Below are positions 12,289 to 21,148 of a DNA stretch of 64,000 bases, piece after piece (the first letter of the stretch is position 1; each line of letters starts with the position of its first letter). A model generated the notes under the pieces. It did no database searches and was not told where the DNA came from. It worked only from the letters and a program-made list of their open reading frames with translations. The translations under genes and the position numbers were made by a program. Source of the DNA: Anaerococcus jeddahensis (GTDB lineage: Bacteria > Bacillota > Clostridia > Tissierellales > Peptoniphilaceae); assembly GCF_001182725.1 (NCBI RefSeq), contig NZ_CWHU01000005.1, forward strand, positions 744,001-808,000. Direction: 5' to 3'.

Positions 12289-13296
12289 TTAATCCTCAAA
12301 TTTCAATCCATAATGTTCATAAGCTTTTTTTGTAAGAATTCTGCCCCTTGGAGTTCTTGTCAAAAACCCAATTTGTAACAAGTATGGCTCATAAACATCT
12401 TCTATAGTAACATTTTCTATTCCTGTTGAAGCTGCAATTGTATCAATTCCAACTGGACCTCCATCAAAATTTTCATACATGGTAAGTACAATTTTTTTAT
12501 CCATATTATCAAGTCCCATGTGATCTACTTCAAGGAGCTCAAGACCTTCACAAGAAGTTTCATAATCAATGACTTCATCTTTTTTAACAATTGCATAGTC
12601 CCTTACTCTTTTTAAAAGTCTATTTGCAATTCTAGGAGTTCCCCTACTTCTTCTTGCAATTTCAAACGCTCCCTTATCTTCTATTGGAATATTTAAAATA
12701 TCTGCTGATCTTTTTACAATTTTTGTCAAATCTTTTGTATCATATAAGTTTAATGATAACAAAACTCCAAACCTATCTCTCAAAGGAGCTGAAAGCATAC
12801 CTGCCCTGGTTGTAGCTCCAACTAAAGTAAATTTTTCCAAATCAATCCTAATCGATTGGGCATTTGGTCCTTTTCCTACAATAATATCAAGGGCAAAATC
12901 TTCCATAGCAGGATATAATATTTCTTCAACTGATCTATTTATTCTGTGAATTTCATCAATAAATAATACATCGCCCTTATCAAGATTTGTAAGAATACTT
13001 GCAAGGTCTGATGGTCTTTCTATGGCAGGTCCACTTGTTATTCTAATATTTACACCAAGTTCATTGGCAACAATGTTTGAAAGAGTTGTTTTACCAAGTC
13101 CTGGAGGACCTTGTAATAAAACATGATCAAGGGGTTCTTGTCTTTTTTTTGAAGATTCTATAAAAATATTTAATTTTTCTTTTGCCTTATCTTGACCTAT
13201 ATAATCCTTTAACCACTTAGGCCTTATGGTCATTTCCTTGTATTTATCGTTTATTTGCTCATTAGAGCCAACTATTCTCTCATTTTGATCGTACAT
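12289..13296 (-). CDS. ruvB: Holliday junction branch migration helicase RuvB
   Basis: RuvB is the AAA+ motor that drives branch migration with RuvA. The 335-residue protein shows Walker [10 protein letters not shown] near 64-72, Walker B LFIDEIHR near 115, sensor motif [18 protein letters not shown] near 168, and the C-terminal winged helix ending in [16 protein letters not shown]. All key motifs are intact. It sits third in the ruvC-ruvA-ruvB run with a 9-base gap after ruvA. Confidence 0.98.
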   Translation of the reverse strand: MYDQNERIVGSNEQINDKYKEMTIRPKWLKDYIGQDKAKEKLNIFIESSKKRQEPLDHVLLQGPPGLGKTTLSNIVANELGVNIRITSGPAIERPSDLASILTNLDKGDVLFIDEIHRINRSVEEILYPAMEDFALDIIVGKGPNAQSIRIDLEKFTLVGATTRAGMLSAPLRDRFGVLLSLNLYDTKDLTKIVKRSADILNIPIEDKGAFEIARRSRGTPRIANRLLKRVRDYAIVKKDEVIDYETSCEGLELLEVDHMGLDNMDKKIVLTMYENFDGGPVGIDTIAASTGIENVTIEDVYEPYLLQIGFLTRTPRGRILTKKAYEHYGLKFED

Positions 13297-13305
13297 AAGT
13301 CCATC

Positions 13306-13899
13306 CTAAATCATTCGTTTTAAAGCCTCTTTAATTATCTCTTCAAGGCTTAGGTCAGAATCTTTAAGTGAAGATAAAACTTTATCAATACTATTTCTTT
13401 GGTATCCAAGATTTACTAAAGCTTCTCTTGCTACTTCTATTTCATTATTAGATCCTGTAATCTTTGTATCTGAAATTGTTAAGTCTTCGTTTATCGCCAT
13501 CTTCTTGACCTTATCAACAAGCTCAAGAATAATTCTTGATGCAGTTTTTTTGCCAATTCCTTTAGCCTTGGTCAAGGTATCAATATCATTATTTACTATA
13601 GCAAGTTTTATCTTATCTACATTTAAAGTTGATAAAACTGCTATGGCATTTTTTGGACCAATAGTTGATACACTCGTTAAGAGCTCAAAAACTTCAAGTT
13701 CATCTTTTGATGAAAAACCAAAAAGAGAAATATCATCTTCCCTTACATTCATCTTGGTAAAGATTTTAAACTCATTGTTTATTTCTAAAGTCTTTATAGT
13801 ATTAAATGAAGAATTAATCAAATAACCAATATTATTATTTTCAATAACAAAACTATCTTCACCAATATATTTAATTTCACCTATAATATAACTAATCAT
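13306..13899 (-). CDS. ruvA: Holliday junction DNA helicase subunit RuvA
   Basis: RuvA binds four-way junctions and loads RuvB. In 197 residues it has the N-terminal OB domain (MISYIIGEIKYI onward), the double helix-hairpin-helix region (LTKAKGIGKKTASRIILEL near 107-125 and the preceding VSTIGPKNAIAVL), and a C-terminal RuvB-contact domain (EVAREALVNLGYQRNSID). Its start codon overlaps the ruvC stop by one base (TAATG). Length and domain order are standard. Confidence 0.97.
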   Translation of the reverse strand: MISYIIGEIKYIGEDSFVIENNNIGYLINSSFNTIKTLEINNEFKIFTKMNVREDDISLFGFSSKDELEVFELLTSVSTIGPKNAIAVLSTLNVDKIKLAIVNNDIDTLTKAKGIGKKTASRIILELVDKVKKMAINEDLTISDTKITGSNNEIEVAREALVNLGYQRNSIDKVLSSLKDSDLSLEEIIKEALKRMI

Positions 13900-14393
13900 T
13901 AATTCATCCTAAATTGTTCTTTAAATCTTTGACTAAAGGCGTGAGTAAGAGAAACTGCCAAGGCATCAGCAGCATCATCTGGTTTTGGAACCTCACTTAA
14001 ATTTAGTAAAGTTGTAACTGTTTCTTGCATTTGTTTTTTATTTGCCCTACCAAATCCTGTTATTGCTTGCTTTATTTGTAAAGGAGTATATTCGTAAATT
14101 GGTAAATCATTTACTTGGGCACACAAAACTTGAATTCCTCTTGCATGACCTACAGTAATTGCAGTTTTAACATTTTGATTAAAAAATAACTCCTCAATAG
14201 CAAACTCATTTGGTTTAAATTCTTTTATTATATCATTTAAATTATTATATAAAATTTCAAGTCTTTCAGGTGTTTTTGTTTTTGCTGATGTAGTTATAAC
14301 ACCATTTTCTAGAACTTTATACCTATTTCCATTTACTTCTAAAATCCCGTAGCCCATAATAGCAATACCAGGATCAATTCCTAAAATAATCAT
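13899..14393 (-). CDS. ruvC: Crossover junction endodeoxyribonuclease RuvC
   Basis: RuvC cuts Holliday junctions. The 164-residue protein keeps the acidic active site in order: D7 in GIDPG, the glutamate of AIEELFF near 67, and the aspartates of PKPDDAADALAV near 139-143. It is first in the ruvCAB-queA-tgt-yajC run, with a GAAAGG site before the ATG. A terminator of the preceding gene separates it from the unknown protein upstream. Confidence 0.97.
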   Translation of the reverse strand: MIILGIDPGIAIMGYGILEVNGNRYKVLENGVITTSAKTKTPERLEILYNNLNDIIKEFKPNEFAIEELFFNQNVKTAITVGHARGIQVLCAQVNDLPIYEYTPLQIKQAITGFGRANKKQMQETVTTLLNLSEVPKPDDAADALAVSLTHAFSQRFKEQFRMN

Positions 14394-14420
14394 ACTAACC
14401 TTTCTTAAACTTACAATTAA

Positions 14421-14441
14421 AAAAGGGCTAATCGCCCTTTT
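14421..14441 (-). terminator. Terminator after the unknown 235-residue protein gene
   Basis: AAAAGGGC and GCCCTTTT pair around TAATC, three bases after the stop codon at 14445, with T residues on the minus-strand 3' side. It separates this gene from ruvC. Confidence 0.85.
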
Positions 14442-14444
14442 GTT

Positions 14445-15152
14445 TTAATGATACCTATTTACAACTTCAATACAAAGTCCCTTCCAATAATAATTAGCGT
14501 ACACATCAATAGCTACGTTATAAAGTAGACTTACTAGTTTGTCGTTTATTTCTAAAGCCTGCTTTAATGTTATATCCTCAGTGTAAATCATATCAATATC
14601 AAAAGCTAATTGTTTATTAGTGTTTACATCAAGATTTAAAACTTTTGACTTTAAATATGTATCAGAATAATTTTTAACACTTTTTCTAATTTTAGAAATC
14701 AATTCTTTGTTGTTATATATTTTTTTAAGATAATTTTCTTTTTCATCTTTTACATAAGGATTGTCCTCAGTGAAAATTTCATTTTCCTCAAATAAAAAAG
14801 ACACCCCATAATAGTTAATAGCGAGGTACTCTAAGTCATCAATTAATTCTTTATCCTTGAATGCCTTATACTCACTTTTTAAAGTTAATAGAAATTCAAA
14901 TCTATCTAAATCTTTACCTATTGATTTATCTAAGCTTATTATTATTTGATCTATATCAGATAAATACCAAAAATTCTTTTTTAAATTTTTTAGTATATAA
15001 GGTTTTATAAAAAATTTATTTTTTTTATAATTTCTAAAATTTTTATTATCATAAAGTGACATCAATGTATTAAGTGAAGATATATCCTCATTAATTAAAT
15101 AATCATATTCAAGTTTTTCAATTATTGGTTTTTTTTCCGCACTTGATGTCAT
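14445..15152 (-). CDS. Unknown protein, 235 residues
   Basis: I do not recognise this protein. It is rich in Lys, Asp, Tyr, Leu and Ile, has no membrane segment or signal peptide, and looks mostly helical; the ending includes a hydrophobic stretch LVSLLYNVAIDVYANYYW. The frame extends upstream to an ATG at 15194, but that codon has no ribosome binding site, while AGAGGG lies 9 bases before the ATG at 15150-15152 (MTSSAEKK), so the shorter form is preferred. It is transcribed alone and has its own terminator. The extended form would add MLKFIYRLRRGIKN. Confidence 0.6.
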   Translation of the reverse strand: MTSSAEKKPIIEKLEYDYLINEDISSLNTLMSLYDNKNFRNYKKNKFFIKPYILKNLKKNFWYLSDIDQIIISLDKSIGKDLDRFEFLLTLKSEYKAFKDKELIDDLEYLAINYYGVSFLFEENEIFTEDNPYVKDEKENYLKKIYNNKELISKIRKSVKNYSDTYLKSKVLNLDVNTNKQLAFDIDMIYTEDITLKQALEINDKLVSLLYNVAIDVYANYYWKGLCIEVVNRYH

Positions 15153-15236
15153 ATTTTTTATCCCTCTTCTTAGTCTGTAAATAAATTTTAACATAAAATC
15201 AAATAAATTTATTTATATTTATTTATAGAAAAATAA

Positions 15237-15311
15237 AAATAGCTAAAACAAATGTATAATTTATACAATATTTCCTAAATTTTGTATAAATTATTTACAA
15301 TCTAGCTATTT
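15237..15311 (-). terminator. Long AT-rich inverted repeat after the HAD phosphatase gene
   Basis: The outer arms AAATAGCTA (15237-15245) and TAGCTATTT (15303-15311) pair perfectly, and inside them TGTATAATTTATACAA pairs imperfectly with TTGTATAAATTATTTACA. It follows the HAD gene stop on the minus strand, so it most likely ends that transcript, although it is longer than most terminators in this window. Confidence 0.55.
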
Positions 15312-15349
15312 AAAATATTTCAATTTAATTTTATTCATCAAAAATTTTT

Positions 15350-16093
15350 TTAAAATTGATTAAAATTTACCTTCAAATCTCTTAACAAAAAATTATAATT
15401 TACATCTTTTCTTTCAACGTGAATTTTTGTTTTTTCTCTTAAATTTTTATCAGCGAAAAGTCTATTTATTAGCTCAAAACTTGGATTAATGGCATGAGCA
15501 TTTCCTACTTTTTCAAACATAGAAAAATCACCGTTTGTATCTCCGTAAGCATGGGATTTTTCTAAGTCTATATTATATTTTTTTGTCAAAAAATCAATTG
15601 ATTTTTTCTTATTCTTACTATCCCACATTGGTAGGATTTTTCCAGTAAATTTCTTATTTTCATCAAAAATATATTTTGTTGCTATTGTATCATCAGCTCC
15701 ATAAATTTTTGCAAAGTCTCTTACCAAAAAATCTGGAGATCCAGAAATAACAAATATTTTATATCCTTCATTTTTATGAAATTCCAAGGCATTTTTGGTT
15801 ATCCTATAAATTTTGCTTTTATTAATTTCAATCACTTTTTTTGCATATATATTTATAGTGTCCTTGTCAATTCCTACCAGATTTTTTTGATAAAGTAATG
15901 AAGCCTTATCTAAATAATCCTCATAAGGACCTTTTCTATCCTGATATTTTTGATAAAGAGGCCATACATTTTTAATCCAATTTTCCTTATCAAGAATTCC
16001 ATCTTCTGTCATAAGAAAATAATGCTCTATCAATAGTGAATTTCTAAATAAGGTTCCATCAATATCAAAAAAAGCAGCCTTATTTTTTCCCAT
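15350..16093 (-). CDS. HAD-IB family phosphatase (SerB-like)
   Basis: The 247-residue protein has HAD motif I FDIDGTLF (9-16), motif II ISGSPDFLV near 110, and motif III/IV AYGDTNGDFSMFEKVG near 195, with a helical cap between motifs I and II. This is the IB subfamily, which holds phosphoserine phosphatase and lipid phosphatases; the substrate is unknown. It overlaps the small membrane protein gene upstream by 14 bases, and the two are probably cotranslated with yfcE-like and rdgB upstream. A membrane-related phosphatase role is only a guess from that partner. Confidence 0.85.
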   Translation of the reverse strand: MGKNKAAFFDIDGTLFRNSLLIEHYFLMTEDGILDKENWIKNVWPLYQKYQDRKGPYEDYLDKASLLYQKNLVGIDKDTINIYAKKVIEINKSKIYRITKNALEFHKNEGYKIFVISGSPDFLVRDFAKIYGADDTIATKYIFDENKKFTGKILPMWDSKNKKKSIDFLTKKYNIDLEKSHAYGDTNGDFSMFEKVGNAHAINPSFELINRLFADKNLREKTKIHVERKDVNYNFLLRDLKVNFNQF

Positions 16094-16427
16094 TTCTTTT
16101 TACCTTTTCATTTTCTTTATAATAATCTCTTACATCATCAAAAAGACCGATAATTCCTGCAAAAAGTATCCCTATAAATGCATTTGAAAGTAAAATCACA
16201 CTAATCCAAGCCAAGTTAAGTCCAATTGCACTTGTCAAACTAAAAAATGCAATTATTCCTATAGCAAGACCTACAATTCCTATTATAAAAGATGGGTAAA
16301 ATTTCACGATTTTTTCATCATTGTGTCTACTTACAAAATAAGTTAATCCTATTATTATTATAGATAAAATTGGCAAAACTATTAGTTTTGCAATATTATC
16401 TGCTACTAAGCTTATTAAACCTGCCAT
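16080..16427 (-). CDS. Small membrane protein of unknown function, 115 residues
   Basis: Hydrophobic stretches near residues 11-29, 43-64 and 68-93 indicate three or four membrane helices, followed by a charged tail GLFDDVRDYYKENEKVKRN. No family is recognised. It sits 2 bases after the phosphodiesterase gene and overlaps the HAD phosphatase gene, so it belongs to the rdgB operon. It could be a membrane anchor or transporter-like helper, but nothing in the sequence decides this. Confidence 0.7.
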   Translation of the reverse strand: MAGLISLVADNIAKLIVLPILSIIIIGLTYFVSRHNDEKIVKFYPSFIIGIVGLAIGIIAFFSLTSAIGLNLAWISVILLSNAFIGILFAGIIGLFDDVRDYYKENEKVKRNGKK

Positions 16428-16429
16428 AT

Positions 16430-16912
16430 TTATTCCTTTGTTAAATCTATTTTTTTTACTTTGATTTTTTCATCAATTTCTAAAATTACAAAACCTGCTT
16501 TATTATCTCTTGGAAGTGATGGAGAACCTGGGTTTAATAAATACATATCAAAATCCTCAAAATATTCATAACAATACATGTGAGTGTGACCAAAAATTAC
16601 AAAATTACAGTCATAGTCCATAGCCTTTTGAATTAGTTGATTTTTTGAAAAATATACTCCTTCTCTGTGACCATGAACTAATAAAATATTTATTTTTCCT
16701 AGGGGGATTATTTGCTCAAAAGAATTTTTATAATCCCCATAATCGTTATTTCCTTTGACTGTAACATAATTTATACCAGTGTATTTAGAAATATTTTCTG
16801 CATCTTCTGTGTAATCTCCAGCATGAATCATTAAATCTATAGGATTTTTTTCTATATAGTCTAAAACTGAATAAAAATCTCCGTGAGTATCGCTTGTTAC
16901 CAATATCCTCAT
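16430..16912 (-). CDS. YfcE/MJ0936-type metallophosphoesterase
   Basis: The 160-residue protein has the calcineurin-like phosphoesterase motifs in order: DTHGD (8-12), HAGDYTE near 31, KGNNDYGD near 53, LVHGHREG near 78 and FGHTHMY near 108. All metal ligands are present. YfcE-type enzymes hydrolyse phosphodiesters in vitro, with no agreed physiological substrate. It directly follows rdgB with adjoining codons, the usual Firmicutes pairing. Confidence 0.9.
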   Translation of the reverse strand: MRILVTSDTHGDFYSVLDYIEKNPIDLMIHAGDYTEDAENISKYTGINYVTVKGNNDYGDYKNSFEQIIPLGKINILLVHGHREGVYFSKNQLIQKAMDYDCNFVIFGHTHMYCYEYFEDFDMYLLNPGSPSLPRDNKAGFVILEIDEKIKVKKIDLTKE

Positions 16913-17497
16913 TTAATCTTCTTTCAACAAAAATTTTTTAAACTTTTCTAAAGCCAAAGACCTGTGACTGTATAAATTTTTTTCTTCATCACTCATTTGA
17001 CCAAATGTTTTATCAACTTCTTTGACTTTAAAAATTTGATCATAGCCAAAATCCTTGTCTCCATATTCTTTATCGCTTATTTCTCCATCAATCTTACCAT
17101 CAAAATAGTAATCTTTTCCATCTTTATCAATAAAGCAAACACTTGTTTTAAAATAAGCATCTCTATTATCAAATTCTTTCAATTCATTTAATAATTTATT
17201 TCTGTTGTCCTTATAAGTCGGATTTTCTCCAGCATATCTGTGAGAATGAACACCTGGTCTTAAATCTAAAGATTTTACAAATAAACCAGTATCATCAGCT
17301 AAAGTCGGCATTTTTAAAATATCATACAAAGATTTTGCTTTTTTATAGGCATTTTCTTTTAAGGTCTCGCCATCTTCTACAACTTCAAATTTTTCTATAT
17401 CAAAATCATTTGTAGTATAAATATCTACGCTTTCTCCTAAAATTTCTTTAATTTCCCTAACCTTATCCTTGTTAGATGTTGCAAGTACTATTTTCAT
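16913..17497 (-). CDS. dITP/XTP pyrophosphatase (RdgB/HAM1 family)
   Basis: This housecleaning enzyme removes inosine and xanthosine triphosphates. The frame shows the N-terminal ATSNKDKVREI near 6-16, LADDTGLFV near 66, PGVHSHRYAG near 76 and the C-terminal SHRSLALEKF, the full RdgB signature. An in-frame GTG at 17501-17503 precedes the ATG, but AGGTG is 5 bases before the ATG at 17495-17497, so the ATG is used (194 residues). It is first in a four-gene run with the phosphodiesterase, membrane protein and HAD phosphatase. Confidence 0.94.
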   Translation of the reverse strand: MKIVLATSNKDKVREIKEILGESVDIYTTNDFDIEKFEVVEDGETLKENAYKKAKSLYDILKMPTLADDTGLFVKSLDLRPGVHSHRYAGENPTYKDNRNKLLNELKEFDNRDAYFKTSVCFIDKDGKDYYFDGKIDGEISDKEYGDKDFGYDQIFKVKEVDKTFGQMSDEEKNLYSHRSLALEKFKKFLLKED

Positions 17498-17550
17498 TTT
17501 CACCTCTTAAATAATATTATCAAAAATTTTAAAAATAAGTCAATTTTTAT

Positions 17551-19026
17551 CTAATGAATTATTATATTATTATCATTAAAAGATTTTTCCCATTTTTCTG
17601 CATATGAGCCCAAGCCTTGTTCAAACATTATTATATCAGTCGAATTTGATAATTGGATAGAAAATTTTGGATTTGGGTCAATAAGACCGTTTTTTATTGA
17701 ATAAAACAAAATTTCATCAGGAGTTTGAACAGCTACATATTGGCTATTTGCAAGTTCAAAATAATCTTTCGCTTGACTATTGATATTTTTCACCTTATCA
17801 ATTGTAAGATCTTTGTTATCTTGATTAATAAGGTCTTCCTTTAAAGTTATGTCAATAGAAAATGATTTTTGTTCCAAATTATCATCTTTTTCCATTTGAT
17901 AAGTTGATTGTAATTGCCATAAGCCTAAATTTCTTATAAAACCAAAATTTGTAAAATCATATGATATTTTATCTTTATCTACTGAACTTATATTTTTACT
18001 TATTTGATCAAAAATAATATCTTTAAAAGTTTGTTTACTGTTGTCATCTCCTGTGAATTCATTTATTGTTAAAAAAGAATCTTTAGATATTTCATCAGTT
18101 CTTAAAACAGCATATTTATTTACAGGAAGTTTATCGCTAACAAGAGTGTAATCAAAAGAAACATAATCTTCGTTGACATAATTTATTTTTAAATCAATAT
18201 CATCATTTAAAAACTTATATTTTCCCTTGTGTTTGCTATCATTTATGTGATTTTCAAGTTTTACAGGATATGCCATAATGGTGTTATAAGTTCTAGTTTT
18301 ATTGTTTGGCTCACACTTAAGTCTCCAAAATTCCTCTTTTAATGGGAAGAATATATGTTCAGCTTTTTCAATTCTTGCCATTTTACTTGGTTCAATTCTT
18401 ATGCAGTAGGTGTAATAATAATAATTTGGGTGAGATGAATTATTATCTACCCTCTCTCTTACTCCAATTAAAACGCTTATATCTTTTTCGATTTTTTCAC
18501 CAGTTTTTGTAGTGCTTCTTTCTTTAGAAGCTTTTTTTGCGTATTTTTTTATTACACTTCTATTTACTGATTTATCGATTTTTTTTAAAATTACTGCACA
18601 TTCATTTTGTAGATAAGCTATTTTGTTTTTTTCTAAAATAATAAAATCTTTTGAATACAATTGACCTTGACTAGCTGATAAAATTTTTACGAATGAATTT
18701 TTTGAAAAATCATAATCAACTGATCTGCTTTCTAAATATGACTTTAAATTTACAAATTTTGAAGAAAATTTTGGTGGATATGCATAATCATCATTTAAAG
18801 CTACCAAATTTTTGTCTATATATAACTTATCACCAACAGAAACATTGATTGTTTCACCCTTATTTGTGGATTTTTTTATTTCACTAACCTGCCAGGTTCC
18901 TTTTAAAATTGGATCTTCAACTGCAGGTGGCTCGATTAATTCAGTAACATCTTCAGGTCTGCCAAAGCTACAAGATGTCAAAATAAAAAGAAATAATAAT
19001 AAAGTTAATTTTTTTAATTTAATCAT
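17551..19026 (-). CDS. Lipoprotein of unknown function, partner of the histidine kinase
   Basis: Residues 1-19 form a lipoprotein signal peptide with lipobox LTSC and the lipidated cysteine at 19. The remaining 470 residues are polar, with no recognisable enzyme motif; basic stretches (KKYAKKASKERS near 165) and beta-rich parts with YYYYTYCIRIE alternate. Its ATG overlaps the stop of the histidine kinase gene by four bases (ATGA), so the two are translated together. A surface sensor accessory or an effector acting in the envelope is a reasonable inference. It is the last gene of this operon. Confidence 0.75.
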   Translation of the reverse strand: MIKLKKLTLLLFLFILTSCSFGRPEDVTELIEPPAVEDPILKGTWQVSEIKKSTNKGETINVSVGDKLYIDKNLVALNDDYAYPPKFSSKFVNLKSYLESRSVDYDFSKNSFVKILSASQGQLYSKDFIILEKNKIAYLQNECAVILKKIDKSVNRSVIKKYAKKASKERSTTKTGEKIEKDISVLIGVRERVDNNSSHPNYYYYTYCIRIEPSKMARIEKAEHIFFPLKEEFWRLKCEPNNKTRTYNTIMAYPVKLENHINDSKHKGKYKFLNDDIDLKINYVNEDYVSFDYTLVSDKLPVNKYAVLRTDEISKDSFLTINEFTGDDNSKQTFKDIIFDQISKNISSVDKDKISYDFTNFGFIRNLGLWQLQSTYQMEKDDNLEQKSFSIDITLKEDLINQDNKDLTIDKVKNINSQAKDYFELANSQYVAVQTPDEILFYSIKNGLIDPNPKFSIQLSNSTDIIMFEQGLGSYAEKWEKSFNDNNIIIH

Positions 19027-20462
19027 AGCTTAACCCTCGGCAATACTACAGTAACAGATGTTCCAACAGTATATTTACTCTTTATAATTAATTTCCCATC
19101 ATGAGCTTTTACTATTTCTTCACAAATTGAAAGACCTAGTCCAGTTTGACTTTTTGAAGAAGAACCTTTGAAAAATTTACTAGATACAAAAGAAATTTCG
19201 TCTTCTTTTATTCCTTCTCCGTCATCTTTTACTTCTATATTTACAAAATCTTCATCCCTGCTAATCATGACATCAATATGTCCTTCTTTTGAAGTAAATT
19301 TCATAGCATTATCTATAATGTTTATAAAAACTTCTTTCATTTTGTTTTTATCACAATGAACTAAAATTTCTTCGTAGGCAGTTTTAAACTCAAAATTAAT
19401 TTTTTCATTTAAACTTCTCGGATAAAGTTGATTGTAGACTTCTTTAACTATATCAACAATATTCAAATCATCTTTTTCATATTGGAAAGATGAAGAAGAA
19501 AGTCTTGAGAAATTCAATAAATCTTCCACCATCAAAGATAATCTTTCACCTTCATTTTCAATGATAGTTAAACCTTGGTTTAACATATCTTCATTTTTTT
19601 GAATATCTTTTGATTGTAAGGTAATTGCCCATCCTTTTATTGAAGTTAGAGGAGTTCTTAACTCATGAGAAACTGAAGAGATAAATTCATTTTTCATATC
19701 TTCTCTTTTTACAATACTCTCGCTCATATAATTAAGAGTTTGTCCAAGTTCAGAAATCTCGTTTTTACCATTTTCACTGGCTCTAACCTTAAAATCTCCC
19801 TGAGCTAGTTTTTCACCAACTCTAGTTAATTTTTTAATAGGAACAATCCACCTTTTTGATGCATAGTAGGATACTATCAAAGTTATAAAGAAAATTATCA
19901 GACCAAAAAACAAAAATATAATCATTTGATTATTTACATTTTCTTTGACCTTTTTTGTTGAAGATATTAGCCTAATAATACCTATTTGTTTTTGATTATC
20001 ACTTAGAGGATATGATAAGGCTATTACTTCTTCACCAGTTTTATCATTAAAAAGTTTTTGATAAGAATACTCTCCCTTGTTTGCATTTAACACGTCAGAA
20101 GTTTTAATCTTTTTACCAATTTTTGTAGAACCAAGTGAATCAAACAAAACATTAGAAGAATTATCCAAAATTTGCACCTGGCTAACATTATTTCTATAAA
20201 AAGAATTTTTATCTCCAATAACTATTTCTGAAAGATCATACCTAGACAAATAATTTGAATATAAAACTTGATTATATTTTGCTTGATTTAGCATAGCTCC
20301 TACAAGAGCAGACTCATAATAATTAGTAATAGACCTAAAGGAAAAAATTTCAAACCCAATAATAACTACAGTTACAAAAATCATTATTATTTTCATAATA
20401 CTAAAAGTTATACTATTAAAATTAATTCCTAATAATGATTTTTTTTTCTTTTTTATCTCCAT
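19023..20462 (-). CDS. Membrane sensor histidine kinase with HAMP domain
   Basis: The protein has a first membrane helix near 15-40, an extracellular sensor of about 125 residues, a second helix ending before YYASKRW, a HAMP domain (TRVGEKLAQGDFKVRASE), a dimerisation domain with the phospho-acceptor in SSVSHELRTPL, and a catalytic domain with NIIDNAMKF, DDGEGI and GLGLSI. All catalytic boxes are intact. An in-frame TTG at 20478-20480 would overlap the regulator further; ATG at 20460-20462 is chosen. It overlaps the response regulator stop by 10 bases, and the same operon encodes the lipoprotein. The stimulus is unknown, possibly envelope stress. Confidence 0.9.
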   Translation of the reverse strand: MEIKKKKKSLLGINFNSITFSIMKIIMIFVTVVIIGFEIFSFRSITNYYESALVGAMLNQAKYNQVLYSNYLSRYDLSEIVIGDKNSFYRNNVSQVQILDNSSNVLFDSLGSTKIGKKIKTSDVLNANKGEYSYQKLFNDKTGEEVIALSYPLSDNQKQIGIIRLISSTKKVKENVNNQMIIFLFFGLIIFFITLIVSYYASKRWIVPIKKLTRVGEKLAQGDFKVRASENGKNEISELGQTLNYMSESIVKREDMKNEFISSVSHELRTPLTSIKGWAITLQSKDIQKNEDMLNQGLTIIENEGERLSLMVEDLLNFSRLSSSSFQYEKDDLNIVDIVKEVYNQLYPRSLNEKINFEFKTAYEEILVHCDKNKMKEVFINIIDNAMKFTSKEGHIDVMISRDEDFVNIEVKDDGEGIKEDEISFVSSKFFKGSSSKSQTGLGLSICEEIVKAHDGKLIIKSKYTVGTSVTVVLPRVKL

Positions 20463-21148
20463 CTGTAGCCTGTTCCCCAAACTGTTTCAATATACTCAGG
20501 TTTAGCTGGATTTTCTTCTATTTTTGCCCTTATTCTTCTTATATTTACATCTACAATTTTTGTGTCTGTACTATAATTATCACCCCAAGTATCTTTCATT
20601 ATTTCCATCCTACTCATAGCCTTTCCCTTATTTAAAATAAAGTTTTTTAAGATAGTAAATTCTGTTGGAGTAACGTCAATCTCCACATTATTTTTATAGA
20701 AATTTCTTGAATAAAGGTCTAATTTAAAGGCACCATCTTCAAGAACATTATCATTTTTCTCTTCCTTTTCCTCATCGCTATAATTAACTCTTCTCATCAA
20801 GGATTTTACTCTTAAAATAAGCTCTTGAGGATTAAAAGGTTTAATAATATAATCATCACAGCCTCTTTCAAGTCCCAATATTTTATCAATATCTTGACTT
20901 TTAGCTGAAACCATAATTATTCCAACTTTAGGATAGTTTTTTCTTATGCTATCGCATACTTCATATCCACTTATTCCTGGAAGCATTATATCTAAAATAA
21001 AAACTGAAGGTTCTTCTTCATCAGCTATTTTTAATGCTTCTTCACCAGTACCTGCTTCAACAATATCAAATCCAGCATATTCTAGATTTATTTTCATAAA
21101 TTGTCTGATGTGCTCTTCGTCATCACAAATTAAGATTTTATCACTCAT
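20453..21148 (-). CDS. OmpR/PhoB-family response regulator
   Basis: The N-terminal receiver domain has the acidic pair in CDDEEH, the phosphorylated aspartate in FILDIMLPG near 53, and the IIKPF lysine near 103. The C-terminal winged helix has TPTEFTILKNFI, the recognition region TKIVDVNIRRIRAKI, and ends in GTGYRWR. The frame is open 12 codons further upstream, but GGAAAGG lies before the ATG at 21146-21148 (MSDKILICDDEE), which matches the family start. It overlaps the end of the glucokinase gene by 8 bases and is followed by its kinase. Confidence 0.94.
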   Translation of the reverse strand: MSDKILICDDEEHIRQFMKINLEYAGFDIVEAGTGEEALKIADEEEPSVFILDIMLPGISGYEVCDSIRKNYPKVGIIMVSAKSQDIDKILGLERGCDDYIIKPFNPQELILRVKSLMRRVNYSDEEKEEKNDNVLEDGAFKLDLYSRNFYKNNVEIDVTPTEFTILKNFILNKGKAMSRMEIMKDTWGDNYSTDTKIVDVNIRRIRAKIEENPAKPEYIETVWGTGYRWR

